DNA of 64,000 nucleotides, from NCBI RefSeq assembly GCF_001429045.1, contig NZ_LMHY01000012.1:1-64000 (forward strand), read 5' to 3'. The translations under genes and the position numbers were made by a program. Each line of letters begins with the position of its first letter. Position 1 is the stretch's first letter. This DNA is from Pseudomonas sp. Root71. GTDB lineage: Bacteria > Pseudomonadota > Gammaproteobacteria > Pseudomonadales > Pseudomonadaceae. Positions 8,820-17,397 of the stretch are shown here, piece by piece. Below the pieces are notes generated by a model. That model ran no database searches. It saw nothing but the letters and a program-made list of their open reading frames with translations, and was not told where the DNA came from.

Positions 8820-9470
8820 ATGTCCGCTCAGCCCCCATCCGCCATCGAGCTTGAGATCGCCCGGCGCTACGACCAGGAGCACGCGCGCGTCTGCCTCCGG
8901 CCGCAAGCACCGGATCTGGGCGGCCGTCTGGCGCTCTGGCGTGAGGAGCGCCTGGTGCACAATGCACTCAAGGTCGCTGGCGAGCCTGGCTTGATCCTTG
9001 ATGTGGCTTGTGGTGTGGGGCGTTTTTGGCCAGTGCTGGCCGAGCACGCGAATCGGGTGATCCTCGCGACGGATCCGTCCCAGGACATCCTCGATCATGC
9101 CCGGACACATCATTCGCAGAGCCTGTTGAAGCGGGTCAAGACCTTCCAAAGCTCCGCGTTCTCGATTGGCTTGTCGGAGAACGCGGTTGACTGCATTTTT
9201 TGCATGCAACTGTTCCAGCACCTCCATAACCCGCAACATCGTCTGGCGATGCTGGGCGAGTTTTACCGGGTCAGTCGCGATACGGTGATTGTCGCGGTGC
9301 GCCTCGACGGTCTTTTCAAGGGCGCGCGTTCGGGTGTGGAAGGGCCGTTACCGAGCAAGACCGAGGTGGAAAGCGAGTTCAGGCAGGCGGGTTTCCGTTT
9401 GCTCAGCCATCAGGACTTTTTCCCCGGATGCGCGCGCATGCGGGTCTACGTGCTGGGTAAGACCAGCTAG
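8820..9470 (+). CDS. Class I SAM-dependent methyltransferase
   Basis: The 216-residue protein contains the SAM-binding Rossmann motif I (ILDVACGVGRFWPVL, about residues 59-73), an acidic end of strand 2 (LATDPS) and a motif II-like IFCMQLFQHL. The substrate cannot be deduced; the fold is used on small molecules, lipids and proteins. AAGAG at 8806-8810 sits 9 bases before the ATG at 8820; a TTG at 8814 is too close. The gene lies 72 bases after eptA on the same strand and could be read from its transcript. Confidence 0.8.
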   Translation: MSAQPPSAIELEIARRYDQEHARVCLRPQAPDLGGRLALWREERLVHNALKVAGEPGLILDVACGVGRFWPVLAEHANRVILATDPSQDILDHARTHHSQSLLKRVKTFQSSAFSIGLSENAVDCIFCMQLFQHLHNPQHRLAMLGEFYRVSRDTVIVAVRLDGLFKGARSGVEGPLPSKTEVESEFRQAGFRLLSHQDFFPGCARMRVYVLGKTS

Positions 9471-9593
9471 CTCGGCTTTGTAGGACTATTCTTTATGTCA
9501 CGCAGTAATTTTCGCTAACGCTCTTGTTCAGTGGATGCGCGGAAATCGCCGGGGGCGATATATACTGCGCGCCATTCTTCAAGGGAGAGCCGT

Positions 9594-10727
9594 GTGGCCA
9601 TCGATATTCACTGGATTCGCGACAACGATAGCCTCGGACGGTTGTGCGCCGAGTGGCAGCAGTTGCCATTCGTTGCCCTCGACACCGAATTCATGCGGGT
9701 CGACACCTTCTACCCAATCGCCGGCCTGCTGCAGATCGGTGATGGCGTTCGCGCCTATCTGATCGACCCGCTGACCATCGACAACTGGCAGCCATTGGCC
9801 GCGTTGCTGGAAAACCCGGCGGTGCTCAAGGTTGTCCACGCGTGCAGCGAAGACCTCGAAGTCCTGCTACGCCTGACCGGCAGCCTGCCGGCGCCGCTGT
9901 TCGATACGCAGCTGGCTGCCGCTTACCTGAACCTCGGTTTTTCCATGGGCTATTCGCGATTGGTGCAGGAGGTGCTCGGCATCGACCTGCCCAAGGGTGA
10001 AACCCGTTCCGACTGGCTGCAACGTCCGCTTTCCGAAACCCAGATCAGCTATGCCGCCGAAGACGCCGTGCATTTGGCTGAAGTTTTCGTAAAGCTGCGT
10101 CCAAAGTTGTCTGACGAGAAATACGCCTGGGTCCTGGAAGACGGCGCCGAACTGGTGGCCAACCTGCGCCGCGAGATCGACCCGTATGAGGTCTATCGCG
10201 ATGCCAAGCTGGCCTGGAAGCTGTCCCGCGCCCAACTCGCCGTTTTGCGTGAGCTCTGCGCCTGGCGCGAAAAGGAAGCCCGGGTCCGCGATCTGCCGCG
10301 CAACCGGATTATCCGCGAGCATTCGTTGTGGCCGCTGGCGCGTACGCAACCGGATAACCTCGGCGCCCTGGCGAAAATCGAAGACATGCACCCGCGTACC
10401 GTGCGTCAGGACGGCGAGTTTCTGCTTGATCTGATCAAGCGCTCTGGCAGTGTGTCGCCTGATCAATGGCCGCCAGCCGTGCCGGAGCCGTTGCCGGTGG
10501 ATGCTGCTGCGTTGCTCAAACAAATGAAGGCCATAGGCCAGGCCGAAGCCGAGCGCCTGAACATCGCGCCGGAACTGATGCTGCGCAAGAAAACCCTGGA
10601 AGCGCTGCTTAAAAGTGGCTTCCCCAATGGTCCCTACCAATTGCCTGATTCGCTGCGTGGCTGGCGCCGCGAATTGATGGGCCAGGCGCTGCTCGACAGC
10701 CTGGCCACCGCCGGAGAACAGCCTTGA
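9594..10727 (+). CDS. rnd: Ribonuclease D
   Basis: The 377-residue 3'-5' exoribonuclease trims tRNA 3' ends. The N-terminal DEDD exonuclease domain carries Exo I ([10 protein letters not shown], about 26-35), Exo II ([12 protein letters not shown]) and Exo III (YAAEDAVHL, with Tyr typical of DEDDy). It is followed by an HRDC domain (about 205-290; [22 protein letters not shown]). The start is the GTG at 9594, preceded by GGGAG 8 bases upstream, giving the conserved N-terminus (M)AIDIHWI. A TATACT hexamer at 9561-9566 may be its -10 box. The ycgL gene overlaps its stop by 4 bases. Confidence 0.93.
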   Translation: MAIDIHWIRDNDSLGRLCAEWQQLPFVALDTEFMRVDTFYPIAGLLQIGDGVRAYLIDPLTIDNWQPLAALLENPAVLKVVHACSEDLEVLLRLTGSLPAPLFDTQLAAAYLNLGFSMGYSRLVQEVLGIDLPKGETRSDWLQRPLSETQISYAAEDAVHLAEVFVKLRPKLSDEKYAWVLEDGAELVANLRREIDPYEVYRDAKLAWKLSRAQLAVLRELCAWREKEARVRDLPRNRIIREHSLWPLARTQPDNLGALAKIEDMHPRTVRQDGEFLLDLIKRSGSVSPDQWPPAVPEPLPVDAAALLKQMKAIGQAEAERLNIAPELMLRKKTLEALLKSGFPNGPYQLPDSLRGWRRELMGQALLDSLATAGEQP

Positions 10728-11017
10728 AACGTATTTGTTCCATCTATCGCAGCTCGAAGAGAAACGAAATGTACCTGTATGTGCTCAAGAGCGATGCTCT
10801 GGAGCGCGTGCCGGAGTCCCTGATGGCAGCCTTCGGCAAGGCCATCCACGCGTTCGACCTGGTGCTGAGCCCCGAGCGCAAACTGTCGCGCGAGGACATC
10901 ACGGTCGTGCTGGATAACCTCGAAAAACAGGGCTATCACCTGCAAATGCCACCTGCCGAAGACGAGTATATCGAGCACCTGCCGGAAGAGTTGTTGCGTC
11001 GCAACGATCCGATGTGA
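10724..11017 (+). CDS. YcgL domain protein
   Basis: The 97-residue protein matches the YcgL/UPF0745 family over its whole length: [18 protein letters not shown]-type second strand, [16 protein letters not shown] and the C-terminal [20 protein letters not shown]. Its function is unknown. The start codon is a TTG at 10724 that overlaps the rnd stop (TTGA), so translation is probably coupled; the rnd-ycgL order is conserved in pseudomonads. No in-frame ATG before Met-16 could serve without cutting off the conserved N-terminal strand. Confidence 0.9.
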   Translation: MKRICSIYRSSKRNEMYLYVLKSDALERVPESLMAAFGKAIHAFDLVLSPERKLSREDITVVLDNLEKQGYHLQMPPAEDEYIEHLPEELLRRNDPM

Positions 11018-11138
11018 GCGGCAGACAGACTCTGTTCAGCGTGGTTATGAAACACTGATTGATTTTAGCGATTGGCAGCATCGGCGGAGCACTTGCTCCG
11101 TCGGCGGCCGTCTGCACCGTTTTTGAAAGGTTTGAAGC

Positions 11139-12071
11139 ATGCGCGTCCTGATTGCTGAACACGACCACCCCGTGTACGCCCAACTGTTGCGCGAGGCGGC
11201 ACCGGATCTGGAGGTGCTGACCAGCGGTGATTCCGCCGAACTGGCCAGCCAGGCCGCCGATTGCCCGGTGTGGCTCGGCCAGCCTGATTTGCTGGCGACC
11301 CTGTTGCGCCAGGGCCATCAACCGCAATGGCTGCAATCGACCTGGGCCGGCATCACGCCGCTGCTGGCCGATGGTTTGCCGAGGGACTATCGGCTGACCC
11401 GTGCGGTCGGAATCTTCGGCCAGGTCATGGCCGAGTACGTGCTCACGTATATGCTTGGTCACGAACGTGAAGTACTGGCGCGACTGGTCAGCCAGGTCGA
11501 GCGCAAGTGGGACAGTCGCCAGGTCCAGAGCCTGGCGGGACGCAAGGTGTTGATCGTCGGCACCGGTGATATCGGTCAAAGTGTCGCGCAGTTCCTCGTG
11601 CCGTTCGGCGTCGAGTTGTATGGCGTTGCCAGCACGGCGCGGGAGCAGGCACCGTTTATCGAGGTCGGTTCACTGGCGGATCTGCCGCGGCTGGTCGGCG
11701 AAGTCGATTACGTGGTCAATTTGCTGCCGAACACCGTGGAAACCCACGATATCTACGACGCGGCGCTGTTCAAGCAATTCAAACCGACCGGGTTGTTCAT
11801 CAACGCCGGACGCGGTGTGGCGGTGGTCGATGCGGATCTGGTGGAAGCCTTGAAGGAAGGTCATCTGGCGGGCGCAGTGATCGACGTGTGCCGTCAGGAG
11901 CCCTTGCCCCAGCGTCATCCGTTCTGGACGGCCTGGGGCCTGTTGCTGACCGGCCACAGCTCGGCACCGACTTCGCCGTCGATGATGGTGAAGCTGTTTG
12001 TCGAAAACCTGCGGGCGTATCAGGCGGGAGAGGCATTGCGCGGGGAAGTGGATTTCGATCGCGGGTACTAA
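11139..12071 (+). CDS. D-2-hydroxyacid dehydrogenase (NAD(P)-dependent)
   Basis: The 310-residue protein has the split catalytic domain and central nucleotide-binding domain of the family. The dinucleotide motif GTGDIG is at about residues 142-147, NLLPNTVETHDI precedes the active-site strand, NAGRGVAVVD supplies the region after the catalytic Arg-type loop, and a late His (LLTGHSSAPT) fits the acid-base position. It resembles the GhrA-type glyoxylate/hydroxypyruvate reductases. Substrate choice cannot be fixed from sequence. It is monocistronic, with a convergent nitroreductase downstream across a 32-bp palindrome. Confidence 0.85.
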   Translation: MRVLIAEHDHPVYAQLLREAAPDLEVLTSGDSAELASQAADCPVWLGQPDLLATLLRQGHQPQWLQSTWAGITPLLADGLPRDYRLTRAVGIFGQVMAEYVLTYMLGHEREVLARLVSQVERKWDSRQVQSLAGRKVLIVGTGDIGQSVAQFLVPFGVELYGVASTAREQAPFIEVGSLADLPRLVGEVDYVVNLLPNTVETHDIYDAALFKQFKPTGLFINAGRGVAVVDADLVEALKEGHLAGAVIDVCRQEPLPQRHPFWTAWGLLLTGHSSAPTSPSMMVKLFVENLRAYQAGEALRGEVDFDRGY

Positions 12072-12082
12072 GGCGCAACGAA

Positions 12083-12158
12083 AAAAGATCGCAGCCTGCG
12101 GCAGCTCCTACAGGGTTATGTGTACACCTGTAGGAGCTGCCGCAGGCTGCGATCTTTT
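12083..12158. repeat. Palindromic repeat, GATCGCAGCC family (perfect 32-bp arms)
   Basis: Bases 12083-12114 and 12127-12158 are perfect reverse complements around a 12-base loop. The arm begins with A4 on one side and ends with T4 on the other, so either strand gives a stem followed by T residues: a likely bidirectional terminator between the convergent dehydrogenase and nitroreductase genes. The same family recurs at 43005-43091 and 48558-48659. Confidence 0.85.
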
Positions 12159-12162
12159 GCTG

Positions 12163-12756
12163 TTAGAGGGTGAAGTCACCTTCAGCCGCCAACTCACTCA
12201 ACGGACGACGCGGGCTTGGCTCTTCACGGGCTTGCAGGTAATCCGCCAGGCTCGCCTTGTCCCCCAGCTTGCCCACCGCGACGGCCGCGTGCAGGGCGTA
12301 GCCTTCAGGAATGTTCAGCTCTTTGCGGGTCAGCTCCTGGTCGAAGCCGGCCATGCCGTGGGTGTGCCAGCCGCTCAGGCTCGCTTGCAAGGCCAGGTGG
12401 CCCCAGGCGGAACCGGTGTCGAAGGTGTGCCACAGGGCCGGGGTTTCTTCGGTGGCGCCAGGCGCGGTGAAGGTGGTTTTCGAAATCACGATCACCAGGG
12501 CCGACGCATGTTGAGCCCAGCTGCGGTTGAATTCGTTCAGCAGGCCCAGGTAACGCTCCCAGTTCGGCGTGTCGCGACGTGCGTAAAGGAAACGCCAGGG
12601 TTGCGAGTTGTAGGCCGAGGGTGCCCAGCGGGCGGCTTCGAAGAAGCTCAGCAGGGTTTGCTCTGGAATCGTTTCGCCAGTGAAGGCACGGGGCGACCAG
12701 CGCTCGGTGAACTGAGGGTGAATGGCGTAATCGGCAACGCGTGGGTTGGCACTCAT
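12163..12756 (-). CDS. Nitroreductase-family protein
   Basis: The 197-residue flavoprotein-type sequence has the nitroreductase FMN-binding start (FTERWSPRAFTGETIPEQ, then ARWAPSAYNSQPWRFLYARR) and the central GHLALQASLSGWHTHGMAGFD segment that shapes the dimer flavin site. Such enzymes reduce nitro compounds or quinones with NAD(P)H. The physiological substrate is unknown. The start at 12756 has AGGA upstream; the 12 residues gained from 12792 are not family-like. It faces the dehydrogenase gene across the palindrome. Confidence 0.85.
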   Translation of the reverse strand: MSANPRVADYAIHPQFTERWSPRAFTGETIPEQTLLSFFEAARWAPSAYNSQPWRFLYARRDTPNWERYLGLLNEFNRSWAQHASALVIVISKTTFTAPGATEETPALWHTFDTGSAWGHLALQASLSGWHTHGMAGFDQELTRKELNIPEGYALHAAVAVGKLGDKASLADYLQAREEPSPRRPLSELAAEGDFTL

Positions 12757-12920
12757 CAAGAGATTCCTGGCTACGTTTGAAAGTGGGAGCAACGCAAAAC
12801 CCTACTTGGCGGCGCAAAAACTGACAAGCCCGTTCTACCGACAGTCGCCAATGCTTGGCCCAAGGGGCTACGGGCACTAGACTGGCGGCCTTTTCACCAC
12901 CTGATGTCGATACTCGAACC

Positions 12921-13370
12921 ATGGCCGCCAAAGTAGAACCGTTCTGGATACGCAAGACCCTCGATCAACTCGATCAAGAGGAATGGGAGTCGCTGTGCGA
13001 CGGCTGTGGATTGTGCTGCCTGCAAAAGCTTGAAGACGAAGACGACAACAGCGTCTATTACACGCGCATCGCCTGCAAGTTGCTGGATCTGAAAACCTGT
13101 CAGTGCAAGGACTATCCTAACCGTCGTGACTCCGTGCCGGACTGTATCCAGCTCACGCCGGGCAAGGCCGACGAATTCAAATGGCTGCCGCCGACCTGCG
13201 GCTATCGCCTGGTCAGTGAAGGCAAGGACCTGCCGTTGTGGCATCACCTTGTGTGTGGTGATCGCGATGCCGTTCATCACGAGCGGATTTCCCAGTCCGG
13301 GCGCATGCTCGCCGAAGGCAGCGTGCCGGAGGATGACTGGGAAGATTACCTGATTTTCCGCGCAGGCTGA
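12921..13370 (+). CDS. YcgN family cysteine-cluster protein
   Basis: The 149-residue protein is a full-length member of the YcgN/UPF0260 family (COG2983). The cysteine motif CDGCGLCC (about residues 27-34) and further cysteines ([32 protein letters not shown]) suggest a bound metal or Fe-S cluster, as in the YkgJ-type zinc/iron-chelating domain. Its role is unknown. The start at 12921 gives the conserved MAAKVEPFW opening. The secreted pseudo-peptidase gene follows after 35 bases. Confidence 0.88.
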   Translation: MAAKVEPFWIRKTLDQLDQEEWESLCDGCGLCCLQKLEDEDDNSVYYTRIACKLLDLKTCQCKDYPNRRDSVPDCIQLTPGKADEFKWLPPTCGYRLVSEGKDLPLWHHLVCGDRDAVHHERISQSGRMLAEGSVPEDDWEDYLIFRAG

Positions 13371-13405
13371 CTGCCTGAGGTTCAACGTTTCACGAAGGAG
13401 TGTGT

Positions 13406-14635
13406 ATGGCTGTGGGATGGCGGCAGGCGTGGGTCGTTGGATTACTGGCCGTGAATTCGCCCGTATGGGCTGCGAACAAGGTCAATCTGGATTACCACGT
13501 GCACCTGCTGCCCCAGAGCGATCAGGCCGAAGTGCGCCTGACGCTCGCCCAGGGCACGGCGGTACGCAGCCTGGATTTCAACCTCGGCGATGGCAGCCAC
13601 TACAGCGATTTCAAGGCTGACGGCCAATGGCAGATGACCCCCGGCAAAGCGGCGCGCGGTGTGTGGCATCCGGCTGCCGACAAGGCCAGCCTGACCTACC
13701 GCGTGAACATCAGCCACGGGCGCAAGAACGGCAGCTTTGACACGCGCATGACGCCAAACTGGGCGTTGATGCGCGGCGACGATCTGGTGCCGGCTGCCAG
13801 ACTCGATCAACAGGACGGCATCGAACTGGTTGCACGCCTGGAGTTCGAGCTGCCCGGTGGCTGGAAAAGCATTGAAACTGCGTGGCCACGAATCGGCCCG
13901 AATAAATTCCGTATCGACAACCCCTCCCGACTGTTCGACCGGCCCACGGGCTGGATGCTCGCTGGCCAGCTCGGCAGCCGCCGTACCCGTCTGGGCGAGA
14001 CCGAGGTCACCGTCGCCTCGCCGCTGGGGCAGGGCATGCGCCGTATGGATGTGCTGACGCTGCTGACCTTCGTCTGGCCGCAAGTGCAGGCGCTGTATCC
14101 GCGACACCCGGGCAAACTGCTGATCGTCGGGGCCAATGACCCAATGTGGCGCGGCAGCCAGTCGGCGCACGAGTCGATCTACCTCAACAGCCGTCTGCCA
14201 TTGGTCAGCGAAAGCGGCACCAGTGCCCTGGTCCGCGAATTGGCCCAGATGTTCGGGCGGATCAAAGGCACCCAGCGCAGTGACTGGATCAGCGAAGGCT
14301 TTGCCGAGTATTACGCCATCGAACTGATGCGCCGGGCCGGCGGCATGAGCGATGAGCGCTACGAGAGCCTGCACGGCAAACTGGTCGGGAGCAGCCAGAA
14401 AGTCACCACGCTGCGTGGAGATCAGATCACTACTGTTCAGGTGACCAGGGCGGTGGTGTTGCTGCAGGAGCTGGATCGTGAGATTCGCCTGAAAACCCAC
14501 AACAAGCGGTCGCTGGATGATGTGCTGCGCGGGGCGATGCGGCAGGGGGTTATCGATACCCAGGCGTTTGTTCAGCTCAGCGAGAGCGTGATCGGTGGTT
14601 CTTCAAAGGTACTGAATACCGAGTTGATTCAGTGA
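13406..14635 (+). CDS. Secreted peptidase-like protein with degenerate zinc site
   Basis: The 409-residue protein starts with a signal peptide (cleavage likely after VWA, about residue 24). The N-terminal half is beta-rich, like the leading domain of M61/M1 metallopeptidases. In the C-terminal half, ALVRELAQMFG (RELAQ at 277-281) stands where an HExxH zinc motif would be, followed by DWISEGFAEYYAIEL, which resembles the distal-Glu helix. Both metal-binding His are replaced, so catalysis is unlikely; a binding or inhibitor role is an inference. AAGGAG at 13395-13400 fixes the start. It may be co-transcribed with ycgN. Confidence 0.65.
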   Translation: MAVGWRQAWVVGLLAVNSPVWAANKVNLDYHVHLLPQSDQAEVRLTLAQGTAVRSLDFNLGDGSHYSDFKADGQWQMTPGKAARGVWHPAADKASLTYRVNISHGRKNGSFDTRMTPNWALMRGDDLVPAARLDQQDGIELVARLEFELPGGWKSIETAWPRIGPNKFRIDNPSRLFDRPTGWMLAGQLGSRRTRLGETEVTVASPLGQGMRRMDVLTLLTFVWPQVQALYPRHPGKLLIVGANDPMWRGSQSAHESIYLNSRLPLVSESGTSALVRELAQMFGRIKGTQRSDWISEGFAEYYAIELMRRAGGMSDERYESLHGKLVGSSQKVTTLRGDQITTVQVTRAVVLLQELDREIRLKTHNKRSLDDVLRGAMRQGVIDTQAFVQLSESVIGGSSKVLNTELIQ

Positions 14636-14642
14636 GTCCGTC

Positions 14643-14730
14643 ATCGCGAGCAAGCTCGCTCCCACAGTGATTGGAGGTGAACACAAATGTTGTGAACGCC
14701 ACATAATCCTGGGGGAGCGAGCTTGCTCCG
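14643..14730. repeat. REP doublet (CTCCCAC-inward configuration)
   Basis: Two REP-type palindromes in inverted orientation (14643-14667 and 14709-14730) are separated by about 41 bases. The outer ends carry the CGCGAGC / GCTCCGGGC side; the right copy is diverged. They lie between the pseudo-peptidase gene and a convergent small membrane protein gene, where they may form a large hairpin in either transcript. Confidence 0.75.
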
Positions 14731-14777
14731 GGCGGCGTTCCGACGATAGGGCCATCAGCCCGGCCGGACAAGCCTGA

Positions 14778-15155
14778 TCAAACCCCGGCTTTGGGCGACT
14801 TCAACGAATCATTGCCGGTAACGGTGGCGGTTTTGGTCGCCGCCTCGGCATTGGCCTTCAACTGGCTCAGTTCTTCCCCCGCCCGCTGGATTTTCGCCCG
14901 CACGTTGTTCATGTCCTGGCGGCCCTTTTCCAGCAGGCTTTTCGCCGAGCTGTGGCCGGTAATGCCACGGGCCAGGGCCACGCCGCCGATGGCTACCTGG
15001 ATCAGGCCGAAGATCCCGCCACGTCGCAGCCCCTTGCCCACCATCACCACGCCACCGGCCAGGGAACCGATGCGCTCCCAGCCCTGCACATTCTGCTCGG
15101 AAGGGCTCTGGAACGGGGTGGATTCGATACGCTCGACGCGTTTGAGTTCGCTCAT
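14778..15155 (-). CDS. Small membrane protein, DUF2892/YgaP-like
   Basis: The 125-residue protein has two adjacent hydrophobic, glycine-rich segments (GSLAGGVVMVGKGL and GIFGLIQVAIGGVALARGI, about 30-66) flanked by charged ends, then a helical hydrophilic tail with Ala/Lys-rich composition (about 75-125) that could form a coiled coil. The WERIGSLAGG opening resembles DUF2892 inner-membrane proteins. Function is unknown. It lies 79 bases downstream of the RNA methyltransferase start region on the same strand. Confidence 0.6.
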   Translation of the reverse strand: MSELKRVERIESTPFQSPSEQNVQGWERIGSLAGGVVMVGKGLRRGGIFGLIQVAIGGVALARGITGHSSAKSLLEKGRQDMNNVRAKIQRAGEELSQLKANAEAATKTATVTGNDSLKSPKAGV

Positions 15156-15234
15156 GGTCTGTCTCCAGGCTTCAGGGATCGATAGTCAAGCTGACAGCCG
15201 GGGCGGGCAGCTCGTTCAATCGGATGTGCGGCGA

Positions 15235-15705
15235 TTAGCGGAATTTTGGCCCGGAGCGGGTATTGAGCCCCTTGGACATGCGGTCGTAGAGCACGACGTT
15301 GACCGTGGCGGCCAGGTTCATGCAACCGGTGGTCGGAATGTAGACCACGTCTTCGCACCAGTCGCGAATCTCTTTATCCAGCGATCCGTCTTCCGGGCCG
15401 AAGATGTAGAGCGCGCGATCCGGGTGGGTATATTCCGGCAACGGGCGGGCGCCTTCGACCAGTTCCACGGCGACGGGCACACAGTTGAGGGGCAGGATTT
15501 TCTTCAGGTCGTCGATGCCGATCAGCGGGATGTCGTAGTGCACGCGCTTGGTATCGGTGACGAAGTCGGCCGCGCGCTCATAGCGCTTGCCGGTGTAGAA
15601 CACCGACGCCACGCCATAACAGCCAGCGGCGCGCATCACCGAACCGACGTTCTCCGGTGATTTGGGGTTATACAAACCAATGCAGCTGTACCGTTTGTCT
15701 GCCAC
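15235..15705 (-). CDS. SpoU/TrmH-type RNA 2'-O-methyltransferase
   Basis: The 156-residue protein is a compact SPOUT methyltransferase. It shows motif 1 (YNPKSPENVGSVMRAAGCYG, about 12-31), motif 2 (LYIFGPEDGSLDKEI) and motif 3 (VYIPTTGCMNLAATVNVVLYDR), which form the knotted SAM site. Such small members methylate tRNA or rRNA ribose; the motif spacing is like TrmL/TrmH but the target nucleotide is not certain. A REP doublet lies upstream of its promoter side (15795-15878). Confidence 0.85.
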   Translation of the reverse strand: MADKRYSCIGLYNPKSPENVGSVMRAAGCYGVASVFYTGKRYERAADFVTDTKRVHYDIPLIGIDDLKKILPLNCVPVAVELVEGARPLPEYTHPDRALYIFGPEDGSLDKEIRDWCEDVVYIPTTGCMNLAATVNVVLYDRMSKGLNTRSGPKFR

Positions 15706-15794
15706 GAGCGGGGTGCCTTTGGGGAAAAAGCGCGATTATACGGGGATTGGGGCGGGGGTGTTCGGTTTGAGATTGGTGGCGAGTGGACGTCCGT

Positions 15795-15878
15795 CTTCGC
15801 GAGCAAGCCCGCTCCCACAGTTGACCGAGGTGTCCGGACGGACGCGATTCAATGTGGGAGCGGGCTTGCTCGCGAGGA
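15795..15878. repeat. REP doublet (CTCCCAC-inward configuration)
   Basis: Inverted REP copies occupy 15795-15819 and 15853-15877 with a 33-base spacer. They lie between the end of the yajD gene and the upstream side of the RNA methyltransferase gene, both on the minus strand. Confidence 0.85.
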
Positions 15879-15902
15879 GGCCAGTTCAGGTACCGAAGAA
15901 CT

Positions 15903-16274
15903 TCAGTCTTCTTTCTTCATCAACCCCGCCAACGCCGCAAACGGGTTGTGCGTGGCCTTCGCGATTTTCGGCGTGCTCAGCGAGCCTTCGTCGAAATACT
16001 GCTGGTCGGTATAACGCGAGTGCTCGTTATCGTGGCAGTACAGGCACAACAGCTCCCAGTTCGAGCCGTCCTGCGGGTTGTTGTCGTGGTTGTGGTCGCG
16101 GTGGTGCACGGTCAGTTCGCTCAGGCGCTTGCCGGAGAATTCACGGGCGCAACGGCCACAGACGTGCGGGTACATCTTCAGGGCCTTGTCGCGGTAGCCC
16201 ATTTCCTTGTCGCGCTGGTTGTCGGCGAGGATGCGATCCAGCTTCGAAGTGTTGGTCGGGGTGGACGAACTCAT
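15903..16274 (-). CDS. yajD: YajD-type HNH nuclease family protein
   Basis: The 123-residue protein matches YajD over its length. The HNH region has two Cys pairs for structural zinc (CGRCAREF and CLYCHDNEH) around LTVHHRDHNHDNNPQDGSNWELLC, which contains the catalytic His and Asn. HNH proteins cut or nick nucleic acids; the biological target of YajD is not established. A 50-base gap separates it from the spermidine-synthase-like gene, also on the minus strand, so the two may share a transcript. Confidence 0.9.
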   Translation of the reverse strand: MSSSTPTNTSKLDRILADNQRDKEMGYRDKALKMYPHVCGRCAREFSGKRLSELTVHHRDHNHDNNPQDGSNWELLCLYCHDNEHSRYTDQQYFDEGSLSTPKIAKATHNPFAALAGLMKKED

Positions 16275-16324
16275 GGGTTCACCTTTGTAGAAAGACTAAT
16301 GACGGTTATAGGGTGAAGTTTAGC

Positions 16325-17011
16325 CTAGCCCTTGAGCTTCTCGGCAATCCAGATGGTGTGGCGGGTGCCCTTGTTGCCGTGGGCGAAGACCTGTACTTCC
16401 TCGGCCTTGAAACCCGCTTTTTTCAGTTTGTCGGAAAATTGCCGGTCAGCGCTGGCCGACCACACGGCCAGCACGCCTTTTGGTCTCAGGGCCTTGGCGC
16501 AGGCGCTCAGGCCGCCGGCGGAGTACAGCCAGCTGTTGGCTTTCTGGGTCAGGCCTTCGGGGCCGTTGTCGACATCGAGCATAATGGCATCGAAGCCTTG
16601 GGGCTCGGCCTGCAGGACTTTGGCCACGTCCTCCATGCGAATAACGGTCCGCGGGTCTTGAAGCGGGTTTCCGGCTTTCTCGCCGAGTGGCCCGCGATTC
16701 CATTCCACGACGCCAGGCACTAATTCAGCGACCACCACTTCGGCGGTCTTGCCTAGATGCTTGAGCGCCGAAGCGAGGGTGAAGCCCATGCCCAGGCCGC
16801 CGATGAGCACTCGTGAATCTGGTCGGCCGGCGACTTTGCGGCACGGGATCTCGGCCAAGGCATCTTCGGAGCCGTGCATGCGCGTGTTCATCAATTGTCC
16901 GCCGTCGCCGCCCTGGATCTTGATGACAAAATCCTCGCCGTATTCGAACAGGCACAGGGCGCCGCCGTTTTCAGGGATGGGGGTGGTGTCCAGCAGAACG
17001 AAACGTTTCAT
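16325..17011 (-). CDS. Spermidine synthase-like protein (SAM/dcSAM-binding fold)
   Basis: The 228-residue protein has the Rossmann-like core of spermidine synthases: RVLIGGLGMGFTLASAL (about 72-88), VVVAELVPGVVEWN, AIMLDVDNGPEG and LRPKGVLAVWSAS. It lacks the extended N-terminal hairpin of authentic SpeE, and the usual active-site DxxD pattern is altered (DVDNGPEG), so aminopropyl transfer is uncertain. It may be a methyltransferase-like relative. The ATG at 17011 is preferred to an in-frame GTG 9 bases upstream. Confidence 0.7.
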   Translation of the reverse strand: MKRFVLLDTTPIPENGGALCLFEYGEDFVIKIQGGDGGQLMNTRMHGSEDALAEIPCRKVAGRPDSRVLIGGLGMGFTLASALKHLGKTAEVVVAELVPGVVEWNRGPLGEKAGNPLQDPRTVIRMEDVAKVLQAEPQGFDAIMLDVDNGPEGLTQKANSWLYSAGGLSACAKALRPKGVLAVWSASADRQFSDKLKKAGFKAEEVQVFAHGNKGTRHTIWIAEKLKG

Positions 17012-17106
17012 GGGGCTCACTTGAAGAAAATTGGCAGAACTCGGGAGGGCAAACAGACGCAGTTGGGAGTAGCCTGTTCATGACGACAAGGCCAACGGAG
17101 CCATTG

Positions 17107-17397
17107 ATGAAGCGCACCATTCTAACGGTCATTGCCCTGGCCGCGCTCTCGATAACTGCAGTGCAGGCTCAACAGCTGCAATCGATTCCCGTCAGCCCCG
17201 CGCCGATGCCCGGTTCGCCCGGTACCGCGACGCCTACACCGTACCCGCAGATCACCCCGGCGCCTTTGCCTAGAGTCGGCCCCGGCAGTAGCGGTCCGCC
17301 GTTGGTGCCGATCGAGATGCCGAGCCCGCCGATCAAGGACCAGCCCGTGCCGGGCCTGGAGACCAATCCGCCGAAAGCCAAGTCACCGGGTGGCTAG
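17107..17397 (+). CDS. Small secreted proline-rich protein
   Basis: The 96-residue product has a signal peptide (residues 1-22, cleavage after VQA) followed by a mature part that is about one third Pro with Gly, Ser and Thr, probably unstructured. It has no Cys and no domain that I recognise. GGAG lies 7 bases before the ATG at 17107; an ATG at 17080 lacks a ribosome-binding site and would hide the signal peptide. Its stop codon interlocks with that of the convergent cyclic-nucleotide-binding gene (bases CTAG at 17394-17397). Confidence 0.7.
   Translation: MKRTILTVIALAALSITAVQAQQLQSIPVSPAPMPGSPGTATPTPYPQITPAPLPRVGPGSSGPPLVPIEMPSPPIKDQPVPGLETNPPKAKSPGG

Noticed and set aside
7539..9239. A 566-codon minus-strand ORF across eptA and the methyltransferase gene
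   Set aside because: It crosses two recognisable genes and their gap, and its product is a His/Gln/Arg-rich shadow sequence without family features.
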